From: an uncultured Granulosicoccaceae bacterium | Lineage (GTDB): Bacteria > Pseudomonadota > Gammaproteobacteria > Granulosicoccales > Granulosicoccaceae | DNA length: 64,000 nucleotides | Reading direction: 5' to 3' | NCBI GenBank assembly: GCA_937998875.1 | Contig: CALLBO010000035.1 | Location: 1 to 64,000, forward strand | Shown here: positions 50,515 through 59,791 of the stretch, piece after piece | Layout of the letters: the number at the start of each line of letters is the position of its first letter | Position numbering within the stretch: the stretch's first letter is position 1 | Position numbers and translations under genes: made by a program | Notes under the pieces: model-generated | Database searches by the model: none | The model's input: only the letters and a program-made list of their open reading frames with translations | Told to the model about the DNA's origin: nothing

Positions 50515-51534
50515 TTAGACCGAATCAGTTTCCAGGGCACGTCTAATCATTTGCGGATCTGCGTTTCCACCCGAAACCACGCAAATGACTGTGTCGGTGT
50601 CGAGTTCCTGCGTATGAAACAATGCGGCTGCAAGAGCTACCGCGCCGCCCGGCTCTGCAACAATCTTCAGGTGTTTCAAGGCCGCTGCCATTGACTGTAG
50701 TGCCTCCTGGTCACTGACGACGATGCCCGGTTGACAAAGGCGTTTTATGATTGGGAAAGTGAGCTCTCCAGGAGACGGGGTGACTATCGCATCGCAAATT
50801 GACGGTTGATCGTTTGTTGTTTGTTCACGCTGTCCGCTTTTCTGTGATCGAATAACGTCATCGTAGTGTGCGGGTTCCGCCGGCCTGACGATCATTTCAG
50901 GTGCTCTGGCTTCTAGGCTTATTGCGATGCCGGAGGTTAGTCCGCCGCCACCACAGCAAACCAGAACTTCCGCTTTGCTTATACCTATAGCCCCGGCTTG
51001 ACTGGCGATTTCAAGTCCACAGGTTCCCTGACCTGCAATAACCTCTTTGTTGTCGTAGGGTTTGATGAGATACAAACCACGTTCAGCAGCCAGCTGTTGA
51101 CCGATGGATTCGCGGCACTGTCCACCGGGCCTGTCGTAGAGAACTACCTCAGCACCATAGGCACGGGTGTTTTGAATTTTTAGTTCGGGGGCGTCGTCAG
51201 GCATGATGATGACAGCATTCACTGATGCTCTGCGCGCGGCATAGGCAACCCCTTGCGCATGATTGCCAGATGAATAGGCAATAACCCCTGCGCTGCGTTG
51301 TGCCGGTGTCAGGTTGGTTATTGCTGATGTGCCACCGCGAAATTTAAACGAACCTGTGTGCTGAAGGCACTCGGCTTTTACCAGTAACCGCTTGCCTACA
51401 AGCTTGTTCAGTAATTCACTTTCCAGCAGCGGTGTCTTTAAGATATGATTCTCAAGCCGCTTATGTGCGCTCAGTACGTCTGAAAAGCTGACTGCTTCGC
51501 TCAAATCTCTATACCGGATATGCGTGAACCTCAA
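50515..51534 (-). CDS. PLP-dependent threonine/serine dehydratase
   Basis: Up to 339 aa, fold type II PLP enzyme. The PLP lysine is in HTGSFKFRGGTSAI near residue 64, with the SSGNHAQGVAYAAR substrate loop, the phosphate-binding glycine loop LVCCGGGGLTSGIA, and a C-terminal VSGGNAD with the Ser/Cys position contacting the pyridine ring. This fits threonine ammonia-lyase without the regulatory ACT domain (TdcB-like) or a serine racemase. There is no ATG near the start; TTG 51534 or TTG 51504 are candidates. The sequence alone does not decide between lyase and racemase. Confidence 0.87.
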   Translation of the reverse strand: MRFTHIRYRDLSEAVSFSDVLSAHKRLENHILKTPLLESELLNKLVGKRLLVKAECLQHTGSFKFRGGTSAITNLTPAQRSAGVIAYSSGNHAQGVAYAARRASVNAVIIMPDDAPELKIQNTRAYGAEVVLYDRPGGQCRESIGQQLAAERGLYLIKPYDNKEVIAGQGTCGLEIASQAGAIGISKAEVLVCCGGGGLTSGIAISLEARAPEMIVRPAEPAHYDDVIRSQKSGQREQTTNDQPSICDAIVTPSPGELTFPIIKRLCQPGIVVSDQEALQSMAAALKHLKIVAEPGGAVALAAALFHTQELDTDTVICVVSGGNADPQMIRRALETDSV

Positions 51535-51626
51535 TCGTGCAACATTATGTTACGCTTGTCGATTGTGCAATGGGTAATGACGTCAACACTCCGTCTGGAG
51601 TAGCGACCCTAACCTGAGAGATAAAT

Positions 51627-52010
51627 TTGATTGTCCGTAGTCTTAGTGATGTAAAGGCATCTGAAGGATTTACTGAAAAACCGGAGGTATGGAGCAGTGC
51701 AAGGTACCTGATACATGCGGATAATGTCGGATTTACCCTGACTATGACGACGGTTGCATCTGGTCAGTCGCTGGAACTTGAATATAAAAATCACATAGAG
51801 GCGAATCTGCTGATAGAGGGGTGCGCCAGATTGAGTGATATCCAGTCGAATGAAACCTATGAGCTTGTAGCGGGCGATATGTACGCTCTGGATAAGCACG
51901 ATCGCCACCGGCTTGATGCCTTGACGGATCTCAAGCTTGTGTGTGTGTTCACCCCCGCGCTGACGGGCCGTGAAACACATGACTCGAGCGGATCCTATTC
52001 CCTAAGTTAG
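51627..52010 (+). CDS. ectC: L-ectoine synthase EctC, orphan copy
   Basis: 127 aa cupin, normal EctC length. The N-terminus MIVRSLSDVK, the YKNHIEANLLIEG strand with the Tyr and Glu of the active site, GDMYALDKHDRHRLDA with the conserved Tyr and His, and the C-terminal LVCVFTPALTGRETHDSSGSY match EctC. EctC cyclises N-gamma-acetyl-diaminobutyrate to the osmolyte ectoine. The start is TTG 51627 with GAGAG upstream. Neither ectA nor ectB is next to it, so the substrate must come from elsewhere or the enzyme has another role. Confidence 0.92.
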   Translation: MIVRSLSDVKASEGFTEKPEVWSSARYLIHADNVGFTLTMTTVASGQSLELEYKNHIEANLLIEGCARLSDIQSNETYELVAGDMYALDKHDRHRLDALTDLKLVCVFTPALTGRETHDSSGSYSLS

Positions 52011-52096
52011 TCGTATTCCGGTTTGCGGCTTGTTTACTATGCTGAGTGGTTTATGGGGACTAGTATGTCCGCAAGTAAATCTTTATTAGCGATCCA

Positions 52097-53143
52097 TTGA
52101 ATTCAATTCAGAACAGTAAAATTCCAACTGACGACGTGTCACCAGGAGAGTCGCGCGTACTCGTTTGGGATGGTTGGCGTGGGATTGCCATATTACTTGT
52201 GTTATGTGGTCACTTTTATGACATCAAGTGGGTCTGGGAAGACCGTATGGGGGTGGACGTCTTCTTCGTGCTTTCCGGTATGTTGATGAGCGTCATATTG
52301 TTTGAAAAGCGAATATCTTTGCGTGACTTTTACATCAGACGCTTTAGCAGGATCTATCCGGCTTTTTTCGTATGCGTAATTTTAATGTTTACCGCTGCTA
52401 CATTCCTGTCAGTTGAGTATACAGTCTGGGAGTTGATAGCCAGTTTGAGTTTTCTGCGTACTTATACACCGGTAGAGCCAGACATCTGGAGCAGCGGGGT
52501 TGTAGTAGCACACCTTTGGTCACTGAATGTGGAGGAGCACGCCTATGTTTTTTTAAGCGCAATGACTTTGCTCTTTGTCAGCCGCCGACACATTGCTTTC
52601 GTTTTGCTGCTGACAGGGTTTGGTCTTGTTGTTCTGGGATTTTATCGCTATGCACAGTTGTCGGAGGCAGAATTTCGTTTCTATTTGATCAGAACTGAGT
52701 GCTCGGTGGTGTTTATTCTTTTTTCAGCAGGCTACGGGTTGCTCGCACGCCAATACAAAATCACTATGCCGTCCACGCTGCCCCTGATCTGTTTTTTTCT
52801 GGCGTTCATCTGTTATGCCAATAGGGCACCTCTGTGGTTGTTGTTTTCTGTCTGCCCAATTCTGTTGGCGGTGACAGTAAATCACCTGAAAGACATGCCG
52901 ACTTTTGTTATCTCTATTTTGTCCAACCGTTTTATTCGACTTATTGGTTTGTGGTCCTACTCAATCTATCTGTGGCAGCAAATATTTTTTACCTATTCCT
53001 GGGGATTTCCGGGAGGCCTGTTTACGGCGCTGTTGCTGTCTGTCGCCGCTGGGGTAGTCTCCTATTATCTCCTGGAGCAACCGGCGAGAAGGGCTATTAA
53101 CAAACGATGGTCATCCAGGCCGGTGTACCGAAGCGCCAGTTAG
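52097..53143 (+). CDS. Acyltransferase family 3 (OafA/YrhL-like) membrane protein
   Basis: 348 aa with about ten membrane segments. The family's first helix holds the signature VWDGWRGIAILLVLCGHFYD with the essential His, followed by GVDVFFVLSGMLMSVIL, RDFYIRRFSRIYPAFF and HLWSLNVEEHAYVF. These enzymes O-acylate surface sugars. The start is TTG 52097, with a GTG at 52136 as alternative. It lies at the edge of the surface polysaccharide locus and is convergent with the acetyltransferase gene. Confidence 0.9.
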   Translation: MNSIQNSKIPTDDVSPGESRVLVWDGWRGIAILLVLCGHFYDIKWVWEDRMGVDVFFVLSGMLMSVILFEKRISLRDFYIRRFSRIYPAFFVCVILMFTAATFLSVEYTVWELIASLSFLRTYTPVEPDIWSSGVVVAHLWSLNVEEHAYVFLSAMTLLFVSRRHIAFVLLLTGFGLVVLGFYRYAQLSEAEFRFYLIRTECSVVFILFSAGYGLLARQYKITMPSTLPLICFFLAFICYANRAPLWLLFSVCPILLAVTVNHLKDMPTFVISILSNRFIRLIGLWSYSIYLWQQIFFTYSWGFPGGLFTALLLSVAAGVVSYYLLEQPARRAINKRWSSRPVYRSAS

Positions 53144-53170
53144 GTATCGAGCGATCTTCGCTCTCCTGGG

Positions 53171-53800
53171 TTAGCGCTCTTTAATCACGATCGCCGGATT
53201 GCCGGCCACTACCATATTATCGGCAACCGGATGCACTACTACGGATCCAGCGGCAATCACGCATTTATTCCCAATATCGGCCATCACAACGGAATTGTTA
53301 CCAATCCAGGTATCCTGACCGATCGTGATCTTTTCAAACCTGCCACCCTGCTGACGTATAGGGATATCGGTGCTTTCAATATTGTGTTGGTTTTTGCCGC
53401 TTAATATGTGAACCCCGCTCCCGAGCAGGCAATCCTGCCCGATCTTGCAGCTGCCAATATTGCACTGCGGCCCGATATAAGTGCCGGCTTCAATCTCTGT
53501 GTCAACTTGTGAGAATAATGTGCCGAAGGAGAAGACGACCCCTTGCTCACACTTTGTCATCGTGAGCGTATAAAAGCTGTTGCGAAGGTAGCTCCCGGTT
53601 TTACCGGGCAGCAAGCTCATAAATTGTGAGCTGCTTGCGAAGGCATCGTTCTTATTAACCAATGCCAACAATCGGAAAACGATATAGATTGGCAAAATCA
53701 GAATCACGGTGATTGTCTGGGCTATTTTTTTGATCATAGCTTGGGTGAATATTGTGCCTTGAACAGGCTGTGATCCGCTGATTTTGGACGTACATAACAT
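53171..53800 (-). CDS. Membrane-anchored left-handed beta-helix acetyltransferase
   Basis: Up to 209 aa; ATG 53737 (MIKKIAQTITVILIL) may be the real start, giving 188 aa. A single N-terminal membrane helix is followed by hexapeptide repeats (GTYIGPQCNIGSCKIGQDCLL) and the catalytic-type His in GKNQHNIESTDIPIRQQGG. ITIGQDTWIGNNSVVMADIG and VVAGNPAIVIKER are typical of maltose/capsule acetyltransferases (LbH-MAT). The probable role is O-acetylation of a polysaccharide precursor. Confidence 0.85.
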   Translation of the reverse strand: MLCTSKISGSQPVQGTIFTQAMIKKIAQTITVILILPIYIVFRLLALVNKNDAFASSSQFMSLLPGKTGSYLRNSFYTLTMTKCEQGVVFSFGTLFSQVDTEIEAGTYIGPQCNIGSCKIGQDCLLGSGVHILSGKNQHNIESTDIPIRQQGGRFEKITIGQDTWIGNNSVVMADIGNKCVIAAGSVVVHPVADNMVVAGNPAIVIKER

Positions 53801-54019
53801 TAGTCTATCGATTCAATTATGCCATCTTTGATTTTACTTTTTTGAGACAATTTGATCAGTTTCCTTTTGTTTCCATCTGATTGCTCTCAGATTTACGATA
53901 ATCGCCATTTAGCCTCAAATTTCCCTGTCGGGATTTGAAAAAGTCCATCTGTGCAACCTGGCAGTGAAACAGCCTGAGCTATACTTGTCTGCTCGACCGG
54001 GCGGCCTATCCAATACTCA

Positions 54020-55462
54020 ATGTCAAAGCTACAGAAAAAAATCAGAGACGGCATAAAGAAAGATGCTCAATCTACTCTCGAACATCTGCTGAGAGATTCT
54101 ACGGACGATGTGTTGATCGAAGAATCTGTTGATAGTATTTCAAGACTGATGGCCAGTGAGAAGGTACTGATTGATGACAGAAAGAAATTATCCCGCCAGA
54201 TTGGTGAAATGCGTAGAAAGGGCGAAGATACAACTGCGCTGATTGCCGGCGTTTCCGAAATTAGTGGAAAGATTAAGCAGATCGGAACTGATATTGATAA
54301 GCAAGTGACTCAAATTGAGAGCTGCCGGAAGTCACATAAACCATCAGATGATCAATTAGAGAGTACCGTACAGCAAAGTGTTCCGGCGCATCTGCTAGTC
54401 GTGGATCAGAAGCTGGATTGTGATGCTGATACATTGCTGCTCGCGAGTGAGCCGACTATAGACCTACCGGAGTGGCAGGCGTTTCTCGCATCGCAGAAGC
54501 ATTCGACGGTTTATCATGACGGGCGTTGGCAACAATTGATTAAAGCTAACTTTGGTCATGATGCACATTACATTACCTGTCGGCGACCTGACGGCTCACT
54601 GTGCGGTGTATTTCCAACGGTGCATTTGAACAGCCGGTTGTTCGGGTCCTTTCTGGTCTCAATGCCTTACTTTAACTATGGCGGTCCATTAACTTCCTAC
54701 CCGGTAGCCGCCCAAAAAATGATGGAGTTTGCTGCCGAGCTAGGTACCTCGCTGGGTTGCACTCACTGGGAGGCAAGAGAGACGCACCGACGCGAACCGT
54801 GGCTTTGCAAGCAGCAAAAAATCACCATGATATTGCCGCTGCCCTCAAACGACGATGAACTGGATCGGCGGCTCGGTACTAAAGTTCGCGCACAGGTAAA
54901 ACGTGCCGCGCAGCATGATCTGGAATTCGTGATTGGCGGTTCCGAGTTACTGCCCGATTTCTATCGTGTGTTCAGCCACAACATGCGAGATCTTGGAACT
55001 CCTGTATACAGCCGCAAATTCTTTGCGAATATTCTTGAGGATTTTAAGGCGCAGGCTAGTCTTGCCGTCGTCAGGCATGAGGGTAAGCCAGTCGCGGCCG
55101 GATTTCTGCTCGGGTATAACGATAAGTTGGAAATTCCCTGGGCATCGAGTCTGCGTCGCGCTAATCCGCTCGGTGCAAATATGTTTATGTACCGGCAAAT
55201 ACTTCGTACAGCAATAGAATCGAAGTATCAGTATTTTGATTTTGGCAGATCCAGTAAAGGTGCCAGCACGCATAAATTTAAAAAGCAATGGGGAGCTGTG
55301 GAGCATCCACTTTTCTGGCACTACTGGTTGCAAGACGCAAATGAATTGCCAGAGTTAAATCCCGACAATCCCAAGTATAAGCTTGCTATCTCCGCGTGGC
55401 AGAAGCTACCAGTGCGGGTTGCTAATCTGATCGGGCCGATGCTGGTAAAAAATCTGCCATAG
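54020..55462 (+). CDS. FemAB-like, exosortase-A-system type, with N-terminal SerRS-like coiled coil
   Basis: 480 aa in two parts. Residues about 145-470 are the FemAB-like (double GNAT) domain of the exosortase-A/PEP-CTERM-associated group: STVYHDGRWQQLIKANFGHD, PYFNYGGPLTSYPVAA, KVRAQVKRAAQHDLEF, FSHNMRDLGTPVYSRKFF, FDFGRSSKGASTHKFKKQWG. Residues about 30-110 are an extra antiparallel-type coiled coil (LIDDRKKLSRQIGEMRRKGE, then DTTALIAGVSEISGKIKQI). These closely resemble the tRNA-binding arm of seryl-tRNA synthetase. This suggests an aminoacyl-tRNA-using aminoacyltransferase, but that is inference. It lies between sugar-modifying genes of the locus. Confidence 0.85.
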   Translation: MSKLQKKIRDGIKKDAQSTLEHLLRDSTDDVLIEESVDSISRLMASEKVLIDDRKKLSRQIGEMRRKGEDTTALIAGVSEISGKIKQIGTDIDKQVTQIESCRKSHKPSDDQLESTVQQSVPAHLLVVDQKLDCDADTLLLASEPTIDLPEWQAFLASQKHSTVYHDGRWQQLIKANFGHDAHYITCRRPDGSLCGVFPTVHLNSRLFGSFLVSMPYFNYGGPLTSYPVAAQKMMEFAAELGTSLGCTHWEARETHRREPWLCKQQKITMILPLPSNDDELDRRLGTKVRAQVKRAAQHDLEFVIGGSELLPDFYRVFSHNMRDLGTPVYSRKFFANILEDFKAQASLAVVRHEGKPVAAGFLLGYNDKLEIPWASSLRRANPLGANMFMYRQILRTAIESKYQYFDFGRSSKGASTHKFKKQWGAVEHPLFWHYWLQDANELPELNPDNPKYKLAISAWQKLPVRVANLIGPMLVKNLP

Positions 55463-55470
55463 AAAAAGAC

Positions 55471-56631
55471 TTATGCAGCTATCGGATTACCGTCCAATAG
55501 TTGCTGATACAGTTCTGTATACTCGATGGCCATGCGTCTGGCAGAGAACTTGTCATTGATATGCTGTGCAGCAGCAGCAGATATAGTGTTAGCGAGGTTT
55601 TCATCCCACAGCAATCTTTTACAACAGGCGTATAGCTCATCTTTGTTGTTAAGAGTTGCGAGTAAGCCGGTTTTGTTATGTTCAAGTAACTGATTTACTC
55701 CGGGTATATCATAAGCGGCAACCGGAACACCCATCGCCATTGATTCCATCAGGCAGCGGGGAATGCCTTCCAGGGTTGAGCACATGACGAACAAATCGAA
55801 CGTTTTCAGGTACGAAAGCGGGTCACTTTTAAATCCCAGAAATGACATTCTATTTCTGGATTCGAGCTTGTCGGCATACGATTCGAATTTACTTCGGCTG
55901 ACTCCATCACCGAGGAGAACAAGCTCAAGACCGCTGTTTTCAGATGCCAGCTTGTCAAACACATCAAGTAGGTGACTGACATTCTTGCGATCGATCATCT
56001 GGCCAATGAAACCAATCGTTTTTTTCTCCGGCAGATTCAACGGGTCATTGATATCGCGCACCACAGGATTTTCGGCAGGTTTTCGGTAATCAATGTCTTT
56101 CAAGTCAACACCGTTTCGGATGTAGACTATTTTTTCATCCGGCACTTTGTAATTTTGAACATCGGCATACAGCTCCCGGGACAGGGGTACCGTGTAGTCA
56201 AAGTACTTGAAAGTTCTACAGCCTGCGGCGATAAACAATTCGAGTTTGCGATCGTTGGTTTTTTCGAAGCCGTGCGGTGTGGTAATACACTTTATGCCCG
56301 CTATTTTGGCCGCAATAATCCCGAGTATGTCTGACTTGTATCCGTGCGAGTGCAATATATCAACCTGTTGGTCTTTAATCAGCGTTACCAGAGACTTTAT
56401 TGCGCGCGGGTCGAAACGACCGCTCATGTCAACCTCATGACTGGTTAGACCAAGAGCGTTGAAATCGCGAACCAGTTGTAAATCCTGATTTTCGCGCTCG
56501 CGAGTTACCACTAATTCGGAGGTTACCAGTGACGGATCGCTGTTGTTAGCGAGTGCGAGTATCCATTTTTCTGCACCATAGAATCCAGTCGAACAGATAA
56601 AATGTAGTACTTTTATGGGTGTGTCAGTCAT
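55471..56631 (-). CDS. Family 4 glycosyltransferase
   Basis: 386 aa GT-B enzyme. The N-terminal donor loop is HFICSTGFYGAEKWILALAN, with ILHSHGYKSDILGIIAAKIA and the TTPHGFEK motif. The C-terminal half has IGFIGQMIDRKNVSHLLDVF, LVLLGDGVSRSKFE and the GT4 EX7E motif CSTLEGIPRCLMESMAMGVP. It transfers a sugar from a nucleotide donor during polysaccharide assembly at the inner membrane. The sugar is unknown. It is convergent with the FemAB-like gene 8 bp away. Confidence 0.92.
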   Translation of the reverse strand: MTDTPIKVLHFICSTGFYGAEKWILALANNSDPSLVTSELVVTRERENQDLQLVRDFNALGLTSHEVDMSGRFDPRAIKSLVTLIKDQQVDILHSHGYKSDILGIIAAKIAGIKCITTPHGFEKTNDRKLELFIAAGCRTFKYFDYTVPLSRELYADVQNYKVPDEKIVYIRNGVDLKDIDYRKPAENPVVRDINDPLNLPEKKTIGFIGQMIDRKNVSHLLDVFDKLASENSGLELVLLGDGVSRSKFESYADKLESRNRMSFLGFKSDPLSYLKTFDLFVMCSTLEGIPRCLMESMAMGVPVAAYDIPGVNQLLEHNKTGLLATLNNKDELYACCKRLLWDENLANTISAAAAQHINDKFSARRMAIEYTELYQQLLDGNPIAA

Positions 56632-56656
56632 CGGGATTTCGATTGCCAGATAGTTG

Positions 56657-59269
56657 TTAACCAGCGCGTGTTCGCAGCCAGCGTAGTTCGTTAGAGATTC
56701 GGAATTTCAGCAGACTGGAAATCAACCGGCCGGATATGTGTTTCAAGTGTGTGGCTGGTGTATGAAAACAACCATCCTGATCGGTCAGGTTTACATCGCG
56801 AATACCGGGGTGTGGCAGACTATCCGTATCTAGAAAGGCTGAAGTACCGTGATTTTGCAGTAACAAAACCTGGATTCTTGCGTAATGTAGTGTTTCGGCG
56901 CGAGATAGTTCTTCCACGAGATAGTCTCTGAAGTATCGTGCGCGCTGCAAAAATTTAGCACGGTCTTTTTGCGCATATTTATAAGCCGCATAAAGGACCT
57001 CTACCCGACGGGTTTCCTGTGCTACCCAGGTTGCGTTGGGGTTGAGCAGTTTATCCGGATCATGAAGATAAGGATGTTCGTTTTCCACCATCCATGTTGC
57101 GTAGTGAAGTAACGTGCGGTGTGCGTAGTAAAAATTGTTATCGTACTGATCCAGAGATCTTTTCAGGTCGAGGTATCGAACGACTTCCTGCAGGTAAACA
57201 ACGTAGAACCAGGTGTACTCGACGCTCTCAAAGTCACGTTCGTCTATGTCATCCTGTGGACCCGCAGTGTTGGTGATAATCTCTTCCACTTTTTTCAGCC
57301 AGTCGCTGTCGGCAGTGAGATCAAAGCAATCCATCAGTGTGCGCAGGTAGTTGCCAGTTTCCCGATTCATTGGATACTTATACTTAAATACTTTTGTACC
57401 TTTACAGGTTTTTATAAAGTTTGTGGTATCTTCTTTAAGAGTCTTTTTTGCAGTCTCAAGGAGCGTGCCGCTTCCTTCCTGATAGTTGATGATCCAGTTG
57501 CCAAGATTGATAACCGTGTTCTTTGCCTCTTCATCGCCGGTCATAAAATAGTAGTATGCCAAGCCTGTGCTGTAACAGTGACCGGCACTCGGACCTCCGC
57601 CTTGCTGAGGATTACCGTCGCTGTCAATTTGTGTGGCTGAGTAAGTGCGATGCGTTGCGATTTCGGCCTCAACAAAGTGGTCTGTGTGCCAGAAGTAGCC
57701 ATTGTTGTATTCAATACGGTCTTCATCGGTTCGATAAATATCAATATCCATGATGTGATTTGCCAGATCAGTGAATAGAGGTTGCCAACAATAATCTGCA
57801 CTCAGCGCGTATTGGCGAATGAACCCGTAGACGGCATCGTACTGATTGTTGTAGTGAGATACATACGGTCTGTCTGCATCCTTATGGTTTACCCCTTCGT
57901 GATCTGCATAAATGTCACCGAAATTGCGCCAGCCATACTCATCAAGCTGCTCACGTTTTGCGTAGAATCCGGATGAACTATCTTTTGACGGAGTCAGAAG
58001 CGAGTCGTACTTAGTGTAGATTAGCTGGTCGTCAAAACTTTTAAATACACCTGCCGCTTTGTAGGCTGTCACGGAAACATTTGCAAAAGGTTTTGAGGTG
58101 CTGATAACTTCTGAAACATTGGTGGCGGGCATGAAGCCAAACATCACTTCGTGGCGCTTTCGTTCGCCGCCTTGTATTTCGTAGGTGTCACCGTGATGCA
58201 TGGGGAACAGCCTTAATGCAATTTGATCCGTATCAATATCAATGCTTTTCGGAAAGTTCTGCCAGAAGTTCGGGGATTGCATAGTGTATGCAGACCCGTT
58301 GGATTCAATTCTTATTGTGGGACTCGCTCGCTCACCATCTGTTACGTGCTGTTCGCTGGAAGTTAGCCGATAGCCGCGGAAATTGTTACAAACCACGCCT
58401 TTTGCATTCTTATGTACCGGGTTATCCCAGTATTTGCCACCGCTTGAGGCCTGGAATAAAACCATTGGCTGACTGGCAATGATCCAGTCACCGTCCGGCT
58501 CGGGGAGCAGGTGGGTGGTTGAGTCATGTAGGTTCTGTTTCATTGCGAGGGAAAAGTCGCTAAAAGTTATTGAACCTGGATCTCCCAGATCCCAGATCCC
58601 TCCGGGATGCTGCGCGCGATGTGGATTGTGCACTTCACACACCAGGGATAGTTTTGCGTCCGGTAACACCTCGAATATGAATCTGGCATTCAAACGCTTA
58701 TCACTGTTGATGTTGTAAACACCCGATACTTGTAGTTTGAGGCTGAGACCGTCACTCTCAAGTACTGTGACATCCGTGATTTGAAGATCACATGGTGAAC
58801 CGTCGTCAAGTGTGAGTTGCGCGTGGCAGGCGCCAGGCTGCCATAGTGGCTCGCTGCCATAGTCTATGCTTGGGAAGACTGCGTTTTTACTCCAGTTAAA
58901 TGCTGCAGACGCACTCGTGACAACTATGTTCTGATCCTCGATGACAGTGACCAAAATTTCCTGTTCAGGTGATGATCCGGACTGAAGCCGAAGTATCCGG
59001 TTTGTTCTGGATGCGCTTTGAATCGCAATTTTGGCGAGACACCACTTAACGCTGCCATCTGACCAGAAAGCAGTGGGTTTTATGCGGCTTTGTATGTCTG
59101 AGGCCTCGCCTGTTATCCGTTCTGAAGTCTCATCAATGAACGATAAATTGTCACAATCTACAACTGAGCCCATTGGCAATGGTATGCCTACGCGAATAAG
59201 ATTTATTCCCGGTTGCAGGTCGTTCACAGTTATGGCTATTGGATTCATTCGGTTGTTTCGGTGGTTCAC
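56657..59269 (-). CDS. Large putative polysaccharide-active enzyme, PcRGLX/YetA-like N-terminus
   Basis: Up to 870 aa from GTG 59269; ATG 59248 (MNPIAITVNDLQ) is the likelier start. The N-terminus IRVGIPLPMGSVVDCDNLSF and FWSDGSVKWCLAKIAI matches the first domain of exo-rhamnogalacturonan-lyase-like (PcRGLX/YetA) proteins. A beta-rich middle follows, with VSGVYN and SGGKYWDNPVHKNAKG. The C-terminal half looks like an alpha/alpha toroid (ALSADYCWQPLFTDLANHI, YFWHTDHFVEAEIATHRTY, GGPSAGHCYSTGLAYYYFMT). No signal peptide is visible. I infer a lyase or hydrolase acting on the locus's own polysaccharide; catalytic residues are not established. Confidence 0.6.
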   Translation of the reverse strand: MNHRNNRMNPIAITVNDLQPGINLIRVGIPLPMGSVVDCDNLSFIDETSERITGEASDIQSRIKPTAFWSDGSVKWCLAKIAIQSASRTNRILRLQSGSSPEQEILVTVIEDQNIVVTSASAAFNWSKNAVFPSIDYGSEPLWQPGACHAQLTLDDGSPCDLQITDVTVLESDGLSLKLQVSGVYNINSDKRLNARFIFEVLPDAKLSLVCEVHNPHRAQHPGGIWDLGDPGSITFSDFSLAMKQNLHDSTTHLLPEPDGDWIIASQPMVLFQASSGGKYWDNPVHKNAKGVVCNNFRGYRLTSSEQHVTDGERASPTIRIESNGSAYTMQSPNFWQNFPKSIDIDTDQIALRLFPMHHGDTYEIQGGERKRHEVMFGFMPATNVSEVISTSKPFANVSVTAYKAAGVFKSFDDQLIYTKYDSLLTPSKDSSSGFYAKREQLDEYGWRNFGDIYADHEGVNHKDADRPYVSHYNNQYDAVYGFIRQYALSADYCWQPLFTDLANHIMDIDIYRTDEDRIEYNNGYFWHTDHFVEAEIATHRTYSATQIDSDGNPQQGGGPSAGHCYSTGLAYYYFMTGDEEAKNTVINLGNWIINYQEGSGTLLETAKKTLKEDTTNFIKTCKGTKVFKYKYPMNRETGNYLRTLMDCFDLTADSDWLKKVEEIITNTAGPQDDIDERDFESVEYTWFYVVYLQEVVRYLDLKRSLDQYDNNFYYAHRTLLHYATWMVENEHPYLHDPDKLLNPNATWVAQETRRVEVLYAAYKYAQKDRAKFLQRARYFRDYLVEELSRAETLHYARIQVLLLQNHGTSAFLDTDSLPHPGIRDVNLTDQDGCFHTPATHLKHISGRLISSLLKFRISNELRWLRTRAG

Positions 59270-59791
59270 TGGCGAACGGTTTTATACAAGAAAACGACCA
59301 CTAACTTCTGCGAAAAGCATTCGTATTCAGAAAATTGTTGTAAATTAAAGTTTACATTAAGCCAGCGGCGGAATTTATGGGCACTTGTTGTGGATTCTAG
59401 CGGGAGTAGCGTTGCAGCGAGAAAATCCTGGCGTGGTTCGAACTGTTGGCGAGTTTATGCTAGCGTTCCGGAACAACGTTGTTTTTGATAAAAGACCTGC
59501 AGGTTGCAACCTAAAAGTTTTCAGTTCTCTGCCAGTACGTCACATTCAGCGTTGCGAAATAATGACCGACTGCCTAATAATACTTATTGGGATGGATATA
59601 CTAGCGTCCTTCCAATTTTGCCAGATTTGACGGCGCGATGGTGTTCCGGCAAGAGCCTTAAGGGCCTGGGCGGATTTCGTAACGAATTGAGCACCTGTTC
59701 ACACCTGGATGTTTCGACTATCCGGGGTCAGGTAACAAGCTTGTCAGAACAGCAGCTGACCGTTTAAGCAAGCAACATCGTTGGTGAGACT
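59270..59791. other. Intergenic region, 522 bp, divergent promoters
   Basis: It separates the PcRGLX-like gene from the polymerase gene and must contain promoters for both directions. It is AT-rich near 59330-59360, where an inverted repeat lies. Frames of 80-90 codons on the plus strand show no recognisable protein, so I leave them unannotated. No RNA gene is seen. Confidence 0.55.
59339..59356. promoter_or_regulatory. Inverted repeat TGTAAA-N6-TTTACA, candidate operator
   Basis: Two perfect 6-bp arms separated by six bases (ttaaag) sit about 70-90 bp upstream of the divergent PcRGLX-like gene, in an AT-rich stretch. Spacing and symmetry suit a dimeric regulator. The regulator is unknown. 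Confidence 0.4.

Noticed and set aside
59385-59767. Two overlapping plus-strand frames of 81 and 87 codons
   Set aside because: No ribosome site, no recognisable composition or motif, and they overlap in different frames within a promoter region.
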